Below, piece after piece: positions 7,619-14,900 of a stretch of 17,017 nt of DNA (its first letter is position 1; every line of letters begins with the position of its first letter). Source of the DNA: a bacterium. GTDB lineage: Bacteria > Patescibacteriota > Saccharimonadia > Saccharimonadales > JACDBH01. Both the position numbers and the translations under genes were made by a program. The notes below the pieces were generated by a model. It saw only the letters and a list, made by a program, of their open reading frames with translations. It was not told the DNA's origin and did no database searches. Location of the stretch: assembly GCA_029557395.1 (NCBI GenBank), contig JAKQIK010000013.1, positions 1 through 17,017 on the forward strand. The letters are read 5' to 3'.

Positions 7619-7624
7619 TTTATA
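7619..7624 (-). promoter_or_regulatory. -10 box for the 137-residue gene
   Basis: On the minus strand TATAAA lies 26 nt before the TTG start, giving a short leader that contains GGAG (7604-7601). Confidence 0.35.
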
Positions 7625-7690
7625 CTTAGCTAATTTTAGCATAAACTTATTAACCTGTTTGTAACTTTTGTGCAAATATCAAAGACTAAC

Positions 7691-7709
7691 AGCTTATGTT
7701 AAATAAGCT
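7691..7709 (+). repeat. Dyad upstream of the 655-residue gene
   Basis: AGCTTAT-GTTAA-ATAAGCT is a perfect 7-bp inverted repeat followed by TTTTCT. It lies just upstream of the -10 box, about -20 to -38 from the predicted start, so it could be an operator. The T-run also allows a weak terminator reading. Confidence 0.45.
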
Positions 7710-7713
7710 TTTC

Positions 7714-7722
7714 TGATATGAT
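7714..7722 (+). promoter_or_regulatory. Extended -10 promoter of the 655-residue gene
   Basis: TGA then TATGAT (7717-7722) stands 9 nt before ATG 7732. The predicted leader is 0-3 nt, and no ribosome-binding site is visible. Confidence 0.5.
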
Positions 7723-7731
7723 GATACAGAT

Positions 7732-9699
7732 ATGACTGACAAAAAAAATAAGTCTAGTATTGACGAAGAAATAATACGTCTAGATGATGATATCGACGAC
7801 CAGGCAATAAATGATATGGTTGGTAATCTCGCTATTGAAGAAGATGGTGAAGATACTGACACAACCGACGCGGTATTAATCAGTAAAGAAGGAACTTTTG
7901 ATAATCAAGATGACTCTTTTTCACATGAGTCAGATGAAGTCCCACAGGTAGTAGAGAGAACAAAAACAGGAAGTATTAAAGAAGATTCAAAACTCGAAAA
8001 AGCCATAGAAGATATTGTTGCAGAGGAGGCAGATGTTGTACTCGAAGCAGAGGATAAGGCAAGGTTGGAAACTGACCTAGCCGAAGATGACACAAATCTT
8101 GCTGATACATCGGACAAGAAGTTTTCTTTACGAAAATTATTCAAAAATTCCAAATTCCGTTGGACGGTAGCAGGCCTGTTGCTAGTAATCATGTTCACCT
8201 TGGCTTTGGTACCTGGTAGTCGTTATTTTTTGCTTAATACTGCCAGTATTAGAGCAAGCGTAGAGATGAAAGTGGTCGATGGGGCTACTATGCAACCTTT
8301 AAAAAATGTCACAGTAAAGATTGGATCCTCAGAAGCCAAGACCAATAATGAAGGCTTTGCCAAACTCGAAAGAGTTCGACTTGGCAAGGGTCAACTCAAA
8401 ATTGAAAAGAGAGCATTTGCAGAAATAGTAAAGCCAATTACTGTTGGCTGGGGTAGCAATCCTCTGGGTGAGTTTAAGGTTGAGCCAGTGGGTAGTAAGT
8501 ATACTTTTAACGTTAGGAACTTTCTAAGTGGAAAACCGGTAGTCAAAGCCGAGGCTACTTCTGGTGATGGCAATGCACTATCAGATGAAGATGGAAAAGT
8601 TGTATTGGTACTAGACACTCAAGAAATGAATGATGCTGAACAGATAGAAGTCGATATTATTGCAGATGGTTACCGCACAGAGAAGGTCAAGCTAGCTGTT
8701 AACAATAAAGAATCTCAGAATATCAATATTGTTCCTTCTAAACCCCATATGTTTGTTTCTAAGCGTTCTGGTAAATATGACGTTTATGCAATTGATGTAG
8801 ACGGCAAGAATGAACGACGTATATTGGCAGGTGAGGGGTTTGAACGTGATGGCATGTCGCTGGCTCCACACCCCAAAAAGAATATTGCTGCTTATGTTGC
8901 CACTAGAGAAAATGTGCGCGACAGTGATGGTTACTTACTTAGTACCCTATATATTATCAATGCTGACACAAGTGATATCCTAAAAATAGACCAGTCTGAA
9001 CAAATCAAGATAATTGGTTGGAGTGAGAGTAGGCTAGTGTACATTAAGATAACAGCTGGGGCTAGTGGCACAGATCCAAATAGACACAGAATTATGAGTA
9101 TTAATACCGAGAATTTTGAGGACAAGAATAGTGAACTTGCTTCTTCAAACTTATTTAACGACGTTGCGCTAGTAGACGGTCAAATATACTATGCGCCATC
9201 AAATATTTTTAATGAAGAAGCTACTCCCAAAACTTACAGTATCAAGCCAGATGGTAAGGATAAGAGAGTTATTCTAGACAAAGAATCTCACTCTATTATC
9301 AGGGGAAAATACGATACATTATATTTTGATACCGGTGATCAATGGTATGAGTATGTGCTTGGATCTCCAGGTACGGCTTCGAAAACAAATCCTCCTGCAT
9401 CACAACGTTCTAGGACTTATATTGATAATACCTATAATAAGTTTAGTCTGTGGGTAGATAGTCGTGATGGAAAAGGTGTTTTACTGAGTCACGATAAATC
9501 TACCGACCATGAGAAAGTGATCGTGGAAATGAGTGGCATAAAATACCCTGTCGTATGGCTTGATGAAAAGAATATTATTTTCAGAGTTTCTAACGGGAAA
9601 GAAACAGCTGATTATATAGTTAGTACAGATGGTGGCGAACCATACAAGATTACCGATGTGACTGATTCGGAAGGGTTATCTAGTTGGTACTATTATTAA
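7732..9699 (+). CDS. Single-pass membrane protein with carboxypeptidase-regulatory-like modules and a beta-propeller
   Basis: This is a 655-residue protein. Residues 1-125 are a very acidic cytoplasmic region, followed by a basic stretch and one membrane segment (144-163). Residues about 175-252 look like a carboxypeptidase-regulatory/PEGA-type beta sandwich (VVDGATMQPLKNVTVKIG, TNNEGFAKL). A second similar module spans about 255-333 (SDEDGKVVLVL). Residues about 338-655 contain TolB/WD40-like repeats: SGKYDVYAIDVDGKNERRI, YIINADTSDIL, TYSIKPDGKDKRVIL and YIVSTDGGEPYKI, with repeated Asp-Gly turns. This suggests a beta-propeller outside the membrane that binds a protein or polysaccharide. No catalytic motif is visible. 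It may act in surface assembly or contact with host cells; this is inference from architecture. Confidence 0.75.
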   Translation: MTDKKNKSSIDEEIIRLDDDIDDQAINDMVGNLAIEEDGEDTDTTDAVLISKEGTFDNQDDSFSHESDEVPQVVERTKTGSIKEDSKLEKAIEDIVAEEADVVLEAEDKARLETDLAEDDTNLADTSDKKFSLRKLFKNSKFRWTVAGLLLVIMFTLALVPGSRYFLLNTASIRASVEMKVVDGATMQPLKNVTVKIGSSEAKTNNEGFAKLERVRLGKGQLKIEKRAFAEIVKPITVGWGSNPLGEFKVEPVGSKYTFNVRNFLSGKPVVKAEATSGDGNALSDEDGKVVLVLDTQEMNDAEQIEVDIIADGYRTEKVKLAVNNKESQNINIVPSKPHMFVSKRSGKYDVYAIDVDGKNERRILAGEGFERDGMSLAPHPKKNIAAYVATRENVRDSDGYLLSTLYIINADTSDILKIDQSEQIKIIGWSESRLVYIKITAGASGTDPNRHRIMSINTENFEDKNSELASSNLFNDVALVDGQIYYAPSNIFNEEATPKTYSIKPDGKDKRVILDKESHSIIRGKYDTLYFDTGDQWYEYVLGSPGTASKTNPPASQRSRTYIDNTYNKFSLWVDSRDGKGVLLSHDKSTDHEKVIVEMSGIKYPVVWLDEKNIIFRVSNGKETADYIVSTDGGEPYKITDVTDSEGLSSWYYY

Positions 9700-9710
9700 T
9701 CAAAGTATCC

Positions 9711-9729
9711 TAAGATATCTATCTTAAGG
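9711..9729 (+). repeat. AT-rich stem-loop after the 655-residue gene
   Basis: TAAGATA-TC-TATCTTA (9711-9726) forms a 7-bp stem, extendable by CC/GG over one bulged base. It lies 12 bp after the stop codon. No T-run follows, so it is at best a weak terminator or an mRNA 3' end stabiliser. Confidence 0.35.
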
Positions 9730-9762
9730 TATCAATCCCCACAACTATAAAACGTTTTTATT

Positions 9763-9793
9763 GAATATATTAAAAATATGTTATAATATATTC
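9763..9793 (+). promoter_or_regulatory. Extended -10 promoter inside a 10-bp inverted repeat
   Basis: TGT plus TATAAT (9779-9787) is a consensus extended -10 box. GAATATATTA (9763-9772) and TAATATATTC (9784-9793) are perfect inverted arms with an 11-bp spacer. They overlap the box and the region just upstream, where a dimeric repressor would block polymerase. The AT content raises the chance of coincidence. The start would be near 9794. Confidence 0.5.
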
Positions 9794-9809
9794 GATTAAA
9801 TGAGTTTTT

Positions 9810-11402
9810 ATGGAGAGTCTCAATCCAAATTTACCAGATAAAGACAATGAGTCAGGAAGTGCTGACTCTGCTGAGTCAACTAAAAAGAAAAAAAAGAAAA
9901 CGACCAGAGCTCCTTTGCCCTTTGTCACAGCCTCAGAAGTAAAGGCAAAAAAAGAACAGAAAAAAGACAAAAAAAATACTGAAGAGAAGAGGCAGAATAA
10001 TGAACAGGATACAGTAGCTCAAAAAAGTTCGGATGCATCTTTAGATACTTTTGTAGAACGAACTGCTACAGAAAGTAAATTAGAAACAGTATCAGATACT
10101 GAACTCAGCAGAGCAGAGGATGCTTCGGAAGATATCGTGTATCCAGAAGAATCTGAATATCTCGGGGAGTTAATAATTGATCATTCTGATGAAAAATCTG
10201 AAACAATACTGCCATCCGTCGTTGACGAGACAAAACTAAATAGAGTAGCCCCAGACATACAGATAGAAAACGAACAAATCTATAGAAATATCCCAGAAGA
10301 AAGCCCAAATAATATCACAGAAATTATCTCGGCCTCAGAACCAATATTTGAATCCTCACCACGTAGTGGAATAATGACGGAAGCTTCAGTGCTAACTCCC
10401 TTTGAAACTACAGCTGATACAGTAGAACAAGATTCAAAGGATGATCAAGTAAGACAAATAACTCATGAACAGGTTCTTGCAAAGAGCGGTATTGATGCGT
10501 CGAACATGATTAATCCCAGTGAGTATAACAGGGATCGGGAATATTATTCGACTGCACAGCCTACAAACGAAATTGAAGCAAGCCAAAAATCATATGAAGC
10601 TCCGAAGAGATCGGAAAAACATATTTCGGGTCATAATGTAACAACATGGCCGATATTTGGCTGGTGGTTTGGCAGAAGAGGCCGTTCTCGGGCAGAACGA
10701 GCAATACAGCAGTCGATAGTAGACAATAACGAGGCAATAAAACAGGCAACCTTTGATATTAATCGTGAAAAAGAATTGTCTAACAGACGAATTTCATTAC
10801 TTGAGCGTACCCAATATGAGCTCAATAGGGCATTATCTAAAACAAAACGAGAGATAGAAAATGTACGTAGCAACATTAGCGAACAAGCTTATCAGCCAAA
10901 ATATCATGAATTTGATAGTAAAATGACAGCATTTACAGCGCCTTCTCTTGAATTATATGATCAACCTAAAGTAGAAGAGGCATCGAATACCGATAATAAA
11001 GAACCTAAAACCACAGATAATATCGTCGAAACAAGCGCGTGGCATCGTGTTGAGCTCGACAAAAAAACTGGCCATCTTGTAGAGAGGCCATCTGTAGAAT
11101 ATGGCAAAGAATTTGCACATGAACAAAACCAAGAGAAGCTTTCACACAAGGTGTCCGTAGCAACAACCGCTACTCATCTGGGAGCGACGTTGTTTGCCAC
11201 TAATATGTCTACACCGTCGGGTCCTACAGGAGCGCGCTCTAAAAGTAGCAACGGTGCACATAGCCAATCCAAGTCAGGTACTGACCTTGGTCAAGAGTTT
11301 GCTTATATGGGGCGACAGGTGATAAGTAATACCAAAAATCCATCAACTTGGCTGATTGCCTTTGTTATATTACTGTTGCTGATAGCTCTAGGTATCTTGT
11401 AG
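9810..11402 (+). CDS. Tail-anchored coiled-coil membrane protein, unknown function
   Basis: This is a 530-residue protein. The N-terminus has a poly-lysine run (25-30) and a second Lys-rich stretch (44-62). Residues 65-270 are acidic, Ser/Thr-rich and probably disordered. A short aromatic, basic motif follows, TWPIFGWWFGRRGRSRAERA (279-298), and then a likely coiled coil (about 295-357). Residues 410-441 (WHRVELDKKTGHLVERPSVE, then YGKEFAHEQN) resemble a small conserved module I associate with TM7 membrane proteins, though I cannot name it. A Ser/Gly-rich linker leads to one C-terminal membrane segment (513-530) that ends the protein, so nearly all of it is cytoplasmic. Before ATG 9810 an out-of-frame ATG at 9800 opens a 13-codon ORF. 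The ribosome-binding site is poor. Confidence 0.65.
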   Translation: MESLNPNLPDKDNESGSADSAESTKKKKKKTTRAPLPFVTASEVKAKKEQKKDKKNTEEKRQNNEQDTVAQKSSDASLDTFVERTATESKLETVSDTELSRAEDASEDIVYPEESEYLGELIIDHSDEKSETILPSVVDETKLNRVAPDIQIENEQIYRNIPEESPNNITEIISASEPIFESSPRSGIMTEASVLTPFETTADTVEQDSKDDQVRQITHEQVLAKSGIDASNMINPSEYNRDREYYSTAQPTNEIEASQKSYEAPKRSEKHISGHNVTTWPIFGWWFGRRGRSRAERAIQQSIVDNNEAIKQATFDINREKELSNRRISLLERTQYELNRALSKTKREIENVRSNISEQAYQPKYHEFDSKMTAFTAPSLELYDQPKVEEASNTDNKEPKTTDNIVETSAWHRVELDKKTGHLVERPSVEYGKEFAHEQNQEKLSHKVSVATTATHLGATLFATNMSTPSGPTGARSKSSNGAHSQSKSGTDLGQEFAYMGRQVISNTKNPSTWLIAFVILLLLIALGIL

Positions 11403-11408
11403 ATAGTG

Positions 11409-11433
11409 TATACTTATCGAGTAGTAGGGGTGA
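11409..11433 (+). promoter_or_regulatory. Promoter and ribosome-binding site of the MazG-like gene
   Basis: TATACT (11409-11414) lies just after the previous stop codon. AGGGGTGA (11426-11433) ends 5 nt before ATG 11439. The strong Shine-Dalgarno fixes this ATG as start rather than the GTG at 11406. Confidence 0.5.
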
Positions 11434-11438
11434 AAAGT

Positions 11439-11768
11439 ATGAATATGGATGAGTACCAGCAGTTAGCACTGCGTACGGCTGCAGATAGGACAAAAAATAA
11501 TGAATTATTCCATCTGATTCTTGGATTGGTTGGTGAGACCGGAGAAATAGCTGAGAAATTCAAGAAACTAATCAGAGACAGAGATAGTGACGAATCACAA
11601 ATCGATAAGGATGATATCAAAAAAGAACTAGGGGATGTACTCTGGTATGTAGCTGTCCTAGCAGACTATCTTGAGATTGGACTAGATGATATTGCAAAAT
11701 TAAATATAGAAAAATTAGCCGATAGACAACAACGAGGAGCACTAAGTGGATCGGGAGATAACCGATAA
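11439..11768 (+). CDS. MazG-type nucleoside triphosphate pyrophosphohydrolase
   Basis: This 109-residue all-helical protein is of the MazG fold (PF03819). It cleaves nucleoside triphosphates to monophosphate and pyrophosphate with Mg2+, usually to clear aberrant nucleotides. GETGEIAEK gives EXXE (E33, E36), and KKELGDVLWY gives EXXD (E63, D66), the metal-binding set. The protein is single-domain, like the short MazG-like members and unlike the two-domain E. coli MazG. The last 27 bp overlap the end of the converging Mur ligase gene. Substrate preference cannot be read from sequence. Confidence 0.85.
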   Translation: MNMDEYQQLALRTAADRTKNNELFHLILGLVGETGEIAEKFKKLIRDRDSDESQIDKDDIKKELGDVLWYVAVLADYLEIGLDDIAKLNIEKLADRQQRGALSGSGDNR

Positions 11769-13058
11769 TTTCTCTCGGAGCCACTCGTCCAGACTGCCAC
11801 CACCACCGCCGCTGAGAGCTAACACTGTATCCCCGTTCTGGAGGTGTTGTATTATTTTATTTTTTAGATTGTCATCAAAGATAGCTGATTCTGCTTTTGA
11901 TTGTGCTGTCGGGCTGATCTGGGCTATGAGCTCATCGGGCGATAATACGTGTTGGTTGGGGTCTTCTCGGGCAAGATAACTTGGTACCCAGTATAATTTG
12001 TTGACACCTTCAAAAATATTATAGTGATCTTTGATAGTGTGATGCATACGCCGGTTTGTCAGGGGCTCATAAATGACAACTAGCTGGCTTTGCTTGTTGT
12101 TGGCAATTTCCTGAGCTATATCAATAGCACCAATAATTTTGTCAGTAGTATGGGCGTAGTCGCTATAAAGGTTGTCTGTAATCTGTTCCATGCGACGAGA
12201 TACGCCGGGAAATTTACCCATGACGGTACCAAGAAGAGAAGGGTCCTTGCCGATAAGCTTAGATACAGCTACGCAGACCAGCCAAGCATCGCGTTTGTTA
12301 ACTAATCCAGGCAAATTAATTTTGGCAATATTTGGGTCATTGTCATCCAAAATAGTATAAGAAGAGTCAGTTTCTATGCTTAGCCTGTCCAAATCAGATT
12401 GCCATATCATCTTGAACTGACTTTGACTCAAAAAATCTACGAACGCTTGATTATATGATTCTTGTGTTGGGTATATTTCGTGATGATCGTAGCTGATGCC
12501 ACTAATAATTGCCATATAAGGGGAGAAACTCAAAAAATTTCGATCGAATTCATCTGCCTCAAGTGCAAAGAGTTTAGCGTCTGGGGTAAAGTGACCCATT
12601 TCACCAAAAGTAATTTTTGCTCCGACCGAGTAGCTAAGCGGCGTAGCGAGAGACTTGAGCAGGTAAATAAGCATTGCCGTCGTGGTTGTTTTGCCATGTG
12701 TCCCAGCTACAGCTAACAAATCAAGCTTTTTTTCTTCAAGGATATAGTTAAGAAGCTCGTCTCTCTTGCTTCTTTTGATATTATTTTGGTCGACGTATAT
12801 CAACTCAGGATGATTAGGATTCTCTTTTTCAACTGCAGATGAATAGACGTACCAATCAATATGTTTGGCTTGATGGTGTTTGGTGATATTTTCTGTTGTT
12901 TGCCCAATATATATATCCGGAATACCATGATCTTTAAGATATTCAATATACTGACTATTTTGTTTGTCAGAGCCACTCACTTCATAGCCTGCTTGTTTGG
13001 CAATCAAGGCTAGCGGACCAATACCGGTCCCACCGATTCCCGAAAAAAATATGCGCAT
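11742..13058 (-). CDS. murC: Mur ligase, MurC-like (UDP-N-acetylmuramate--alanine ligase)
   Basis: MurC adds the first amino acid, usually L-alanine, to UDP-MurNAc in peptidoglycan precursor synthesis, using ATP in the cytoplasm. The N-terminal Rossmann domain begins with GIGGTGIGPLAL and VSGSD, typical of MurC and of the recycling ligase Mpl. The ATP loop is GTHGKTTTT (119-127), EADEFDR lies at 167-173, and the central-domain motif is DHHEIYPT (190-197). The C-terminal domain carries RRMEQI and SDYAHTTDKI, a variant of the usual DDYAHHPTE motif. At 438 residues it is shorter than most MurC proteins (about 460-490). MurC versus Mpl cannot be settled, but a lone Mur ligase in a reduced genome is more likely MurC. 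ATG 13058 follows -10-like boxes by 6-9 nt. Confidence 0.75.
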   Translation of the reverse strand: MRIFFSGIGGTGIGPLALIAKQAGYEVSGSDKQNSQYIEYLKDHGIPDIYIGQTTENITKHHQAKHIDWYVYSSAVEKENPNHPELIYVDQNNIKRSKRDELLNYILEEKKLDLLAVAGTHGKTTTTAMLIYLLKSLATPLSYSVGAKITFGEMGHFTPDAKLFALEADEFDRNFLSFSPYMAIISGISYDHHEIYPTQESYNQAFVDFLSQSQFKMIWQSDLDRLSIETDSSYTILDDNDPNIAKINLPGLVNKRDAWLVCVAVSKLIGKDPSLLGTVMGKFPGVSRRMEQITDNLYSDYAHTTDKIIGAIDIAQEIANNKQSQLVVIYEPLTNRRMHHTIKDHYNIFEGVNKLYWVPSYLAREDPNQHVLSPDELIAQISPTAQSKAESAIFDDNLKNKIIQHLQNGDTVLALSGGGGGSLDEWLREKLSVISRST

Positions 13059-13064
13059 AAGGGT

Positions 13065-13073
13065 AGTATCATA
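13065..13073 (-). promoter_or_regulatory. -10 region of the Mur ligase gene, near-leaderless
   Basis: On the minus strand TATGAT (13073-13068) lies 9 nt before the ATG, and the overlapping GATACT (13070-13065) lies 6 nt before it. Either choice leaves essentially no leader, and no ribosome-binding site is present. Confidence 0.5.
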
Positions 13074-13103
13074 TATAAGCTATAAACTATCAAGTATTCA
13101 AGG

Positions 13104-13119
13104 TATAATTTACTATAAT
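13104..13119 (+). promoter_or_regulatory. Tandem TATAAT boxes, leaderless spacing for the 203-residue gene
   Basis: Two perfect TATAAT boxes lie at 13104-13109 and 13114-13119. The second is 6 nt before ATG 13126, predicting transcription from the start codon itself. The divergent Mur ligase promoter is about 30 bp away. Confidence 0.6.
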
Positions 13120-13125
13120 AAGGTT

Positions 13126-13737
13126 ATGCTCAAACAAATGAATAGTCCAAAGATTTTTAGCAAGTTTCCGGTGTGGGGTCTCTTGATAATAAGTGGCTGT
13201 TTGTTTTTGGTGTCTGCTGTTGCACTCAGGACAAACAATCAGAATATGATAAAGCTACGTGAGGCTGTTTTTGTAGCAGACGAGAAAAACGGTGATATAG
13301 AAGGGGCCCTAAAAAATCTTCGTGAATATGTTTATGCTCATATGAACACAGATCTTGCCGCTGGGAATAACGCTGTCAGACCACCAATACAGCTTAAATA
13401 TACCTATGATAGGTTAGTGCAGGCCGAACTGGCTAATCGTGGTGGTGAAGAGGGTGACTTGTACACCAAAGCTCAGGATTATTGTGAGAGAACTCGCCCA
13501 AATGGTTTGTCTGGACGTAATCGCCTAGACTGTGTGCAACAGTATGTTGACCAACATGGATTAGGACAGATGCCTGAGGTTTCAATCCCAGAAGACCTGT
13601 ATAAATTTGATTTTGCTTCCCCAAGATGGTCAGCTGATTTGGCAGGGCTGAGTCTTGTCTTTGCTTTTATTTTTCTAGGGCTATTCTTAATCAAGTTTGG
13701 CGTTGGCCTTGTTATTGATAAGAAGCTTCAGTTTTGA
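13126..13737 (+). CDS. Two-pass membrane protein with extracytoplasmic helical domain, unknown function
   Basis: This 203-residue protein has one N-terminal membrane segment (16-34) and one near the C-terminus (about 173-196), so residues 35-172 probably lie outside. The outside part opens with LREAVFVADEKNGDIEGALKNL, then REYVYAHMNTDL and RPPIQLKYTYDRLVQAE, a helical pattern I have seen in many Patescibacteria proteins without a known role. Two cysteines, C120 and C136, flank a basic loop and could form a disulfide, a possible client of the DsbA-like protein. ATG 13126 is chosen because it sits 6 nt after TATAAT and starts just before the basic pre-membrane stretch. A long upstream extension in the same frame is not credible, since it crosses the divergent promoter and the Mur ligase 5' end. 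Confidence 0.7.
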   Translation: MLKQMNSPKIFSKFPVWGLLIISGCLFLVSAVALRTNNQNMIKLREAVFVADEKNGDIEGALKNLREYVYAHMNTDLAAGNNAVRPPIQLKYTYDRLVQAELANRGGEEGDLYTKAQDYCERTRPNGLSGRNRLDCVQQYVDQHGLGQMPEVSIPEDLYKFDFASPRWSADLAGLSLVFAFIFLGLFLIKFGVGLVIDKKLQF

Positions 13738-13764
13738 CCAGCTAACAAACTATGAGCTTATGTC

Positions 13765-14388
13765 TTACGGATTCTGTGTATTTGATTCCTGAGCTGTACT
13801 TCCTTGGCTTGGAGCTGGGCTTGTTGGTGCCTGCTGTGTGCTCGATTGACTACCCGGTTCGGCACATTTTTGACCATTTGGATTTTGCTTAATGAATTCA
13901 TTGATAGCTTTTACTACTTGACCATCATCTTTGAGATTCTCCCAGAAGCTTACCTGTGATCTAGTGATAGTCATCTGGTCCTGTGGCCCATGAAGCTCAC
14001 AGCCCAGCCTTGACAGGCTAACATCTTGGTTTGCCTTAGTCTCTTTTTCTTCACCGTTGACTCTTAGATAAAAAATATTATCAAGCTTAATATAATTCTC
14101 ATTGATTGTCCTGATTTTACCAAAATATACTTGTCCACCCTCGAGGAACACTGCTTGAAACTTACTACTGTCAACTAAATCTATTTCCCTTGCTCCTTTT
14201 GAGGTAGAAGTGATAAATAAAAGAGCACAAACAAGCAAAGTAATTGACGCCAGTAGTACTAGAGATATTATGTTTATCCATTTTGATCGGTTTTTTGGCT
14301 TTTTTGCACCAGATGACATAGGGGCCTTGCCCGCTCGACCGACTTGCCCTTGTGGTTGTTGATTCAAGATTGAATTATTAAATTCCAT
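13765..14388 (-). CDS. Single-pass membrane protein, unknown function (FLEGGQVYFGK type)
   Basis: This 207-residue protein has a basic cytoplasmic N-terminus (19-37), one membrane segment (38-60) and an extracytoplasmic domain of about 110 residues. That domain contains FQAVFLEGGQVYFGKI, NYIKLDNIFYLRV, LGCELHGPQDQMTITRSQVS and FWENLKDDGQVVKAINEF. I recognise this order as a small family recurrent in CPR genomes, without an assigned function. The last 30 residues are a Ser/Thr/Pro/Gln-rich tail. It converges with the 203-residue gene, leaving 27 bp between stops. GGGAG lies only 3 nt before the ATG, an unusually short spacing. C130 and C174 are the only cysteines outside the membrane. Confidence 0.7.
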   Translation of the reverse strand: MEFNNSILNQQPQGQVGRAGKAPMSSGAKKPKNRSKWINIISLVLLASITLLVCALLFITSTSKGAREIDLVDSSKFQAVFLEGGQVYFGKIRTINENYIKLDNIFYLRVNGEEKETKANQDVSLSRLGCELHGPQDQMTITRSQVSFWENLKDDGQVVKAINEFIKQNPNGQKCAEPGSQSSTQQAPTSPAPSQGSTAQESNTQNP

Positions 14389-14431
14389 ATGCTCCCACTA
14401 TTATTCATTTATTACATTTGTTTGACTTCAG

Positions 14432-14437
14432 ATTATA
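14432..14437 (-). promoter_or_regulatory. -10 box of the 207-residue gene
   Basis: On the minus strand a perfect TATAAT lies 43 nt before the start, giving a leader of roughly 35-40 nt. No good -35 at 16-18 bp was found. Confidence 0.5.
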
Positions 14438-14534
14438 TACTAACTAAAAAAGCTTATGTATGCAAGAAGGGTGTCATCACAAGATGATTACTTTTTGACA
14501 ACTATTCTACATCTGTAAACGTAATTATTATCTC

Positions 14535-14583
14535 TGTTTGTCGAAGATAAGTATTGACAAACAAAATCCTAACAGCGTACATT
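14535..14583 (+). promoter_or_regulatory. Canonical sigma-70-type promoter with operator-like dyad
   Basis: TTGACA (14554-14559), an 18-bp spacer and TACATT (14578-14583) form the only clear full -35/-10 pair in the window. TGTTTGTC (14535-14542) and GACAAACA (14556-14563) are perfect 8-bp inverted arms with a 13-bp spacer, and the right arm covers the -35. This suggests control by a dimeric DNA-binding protein. The start would be near 14590. Confidence 0.6.
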
Positions 14584-14624
14584 AGGGGTACATTTAGTAA
14601 TGCTAAGAGAGGGAGTCATAAAAC

Positions 14625-14819
14625 ATGGCATACAAGCACACAAATTCAAAAGGTGTAACTTACTACCTAAACTCGAAGAAAGTAACTCTTCGTGGTGGTA
14701 AAGAACAAACTATTTACTACTTCAGCAAAGATGAGCGCCCAGAGGCTTCAGATCTTCCATCTGGCTTTACTGTAAACGAGAACCCACGTAACGGCTTCCT
14801 TACAGTTAAGCGTAGCTAA
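14625..14819 (+). CDS. Small basic protein typical of Patescibacteria, unknown function
   Basis: This 64-residue protein begins MAYKHTNSKGVTYYLNSKKV, continues with LRGGKEQTIYYFSKDERPEA and ends FLTVKRS. The spaced aromatic pairs (TYYLN, IYYFS) and basic residues suggest a compact beta-rich fold. I associate this short sequence type with CPR/Saccharibacteria genomes, where its function is not known. It has its own canonical promoter, a good ribosome-binding site (AGAGGGAG, 14608-14615, 9 nt before ATG) and a strong terminator right after the stop. It is therefore an independent transcript that is probably abundant. Its codons look regular (GGT, CGT, CTT, AAC), as in highly expressed genes. 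A nucleic-acid- or ribosome-associated role is possible but unproven. Confidence 0.75.
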   Translation: MAYKHTNSKGVTYYLNSKKVTLRGGKEQTIYYFSKDERPEASDLPSGFTVNENPRNGFLTVKRS

Positions 14820-14838
14820 GTCTGATATATAGTCACAT

Positions 14839-14872
14839 AAACACCCAGGTTATTGCTTGGGTGTTTTAATTT
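14839..14872 (+). terminator. Intrinsic terminator of the 64-residue gene
   Basis: The arms AAACACCCAGG (14839-14849) and CTTGGGTGTTT (14856-14866) pair over 11 bp, with one G-U, around a 6-nt loop and are followed by TAATTTTTG. It lies 20 bp after the stop codon and is the clearest terminator in the window. Confidence 0.88.
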
Positions 14873-14885
14873 TTGTTTAAAAGAC

Positions 14886-14891
14886 TATAAT
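14886..14891 (+). promoter_or_regulatory. -10 box of the ABC exporter operon, near-leaderless
   Basis: A perfect TATAAT lies 9 nt before ATG 14901 and directly after the upstream terminator. The predicted leader is 0-3 nt, with no ribosome-binding site. Confidence 0.6.
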
Positions 14892-14900
14892 ATTCATCGA

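Noticed and set aside
12997..13125. N-terminal extension of the 203-residue protein
   Set aside because: It would run antisense through the Mur ligase 5' end and both divergent promoters; ATG 13126 with its TATAAT fits far better.
14853..14900. Upstream start of the ABC ATPase
   Set aside because: It would begin inside the terminator hairpin of the preceding gene and upstream of the TATAAT box.
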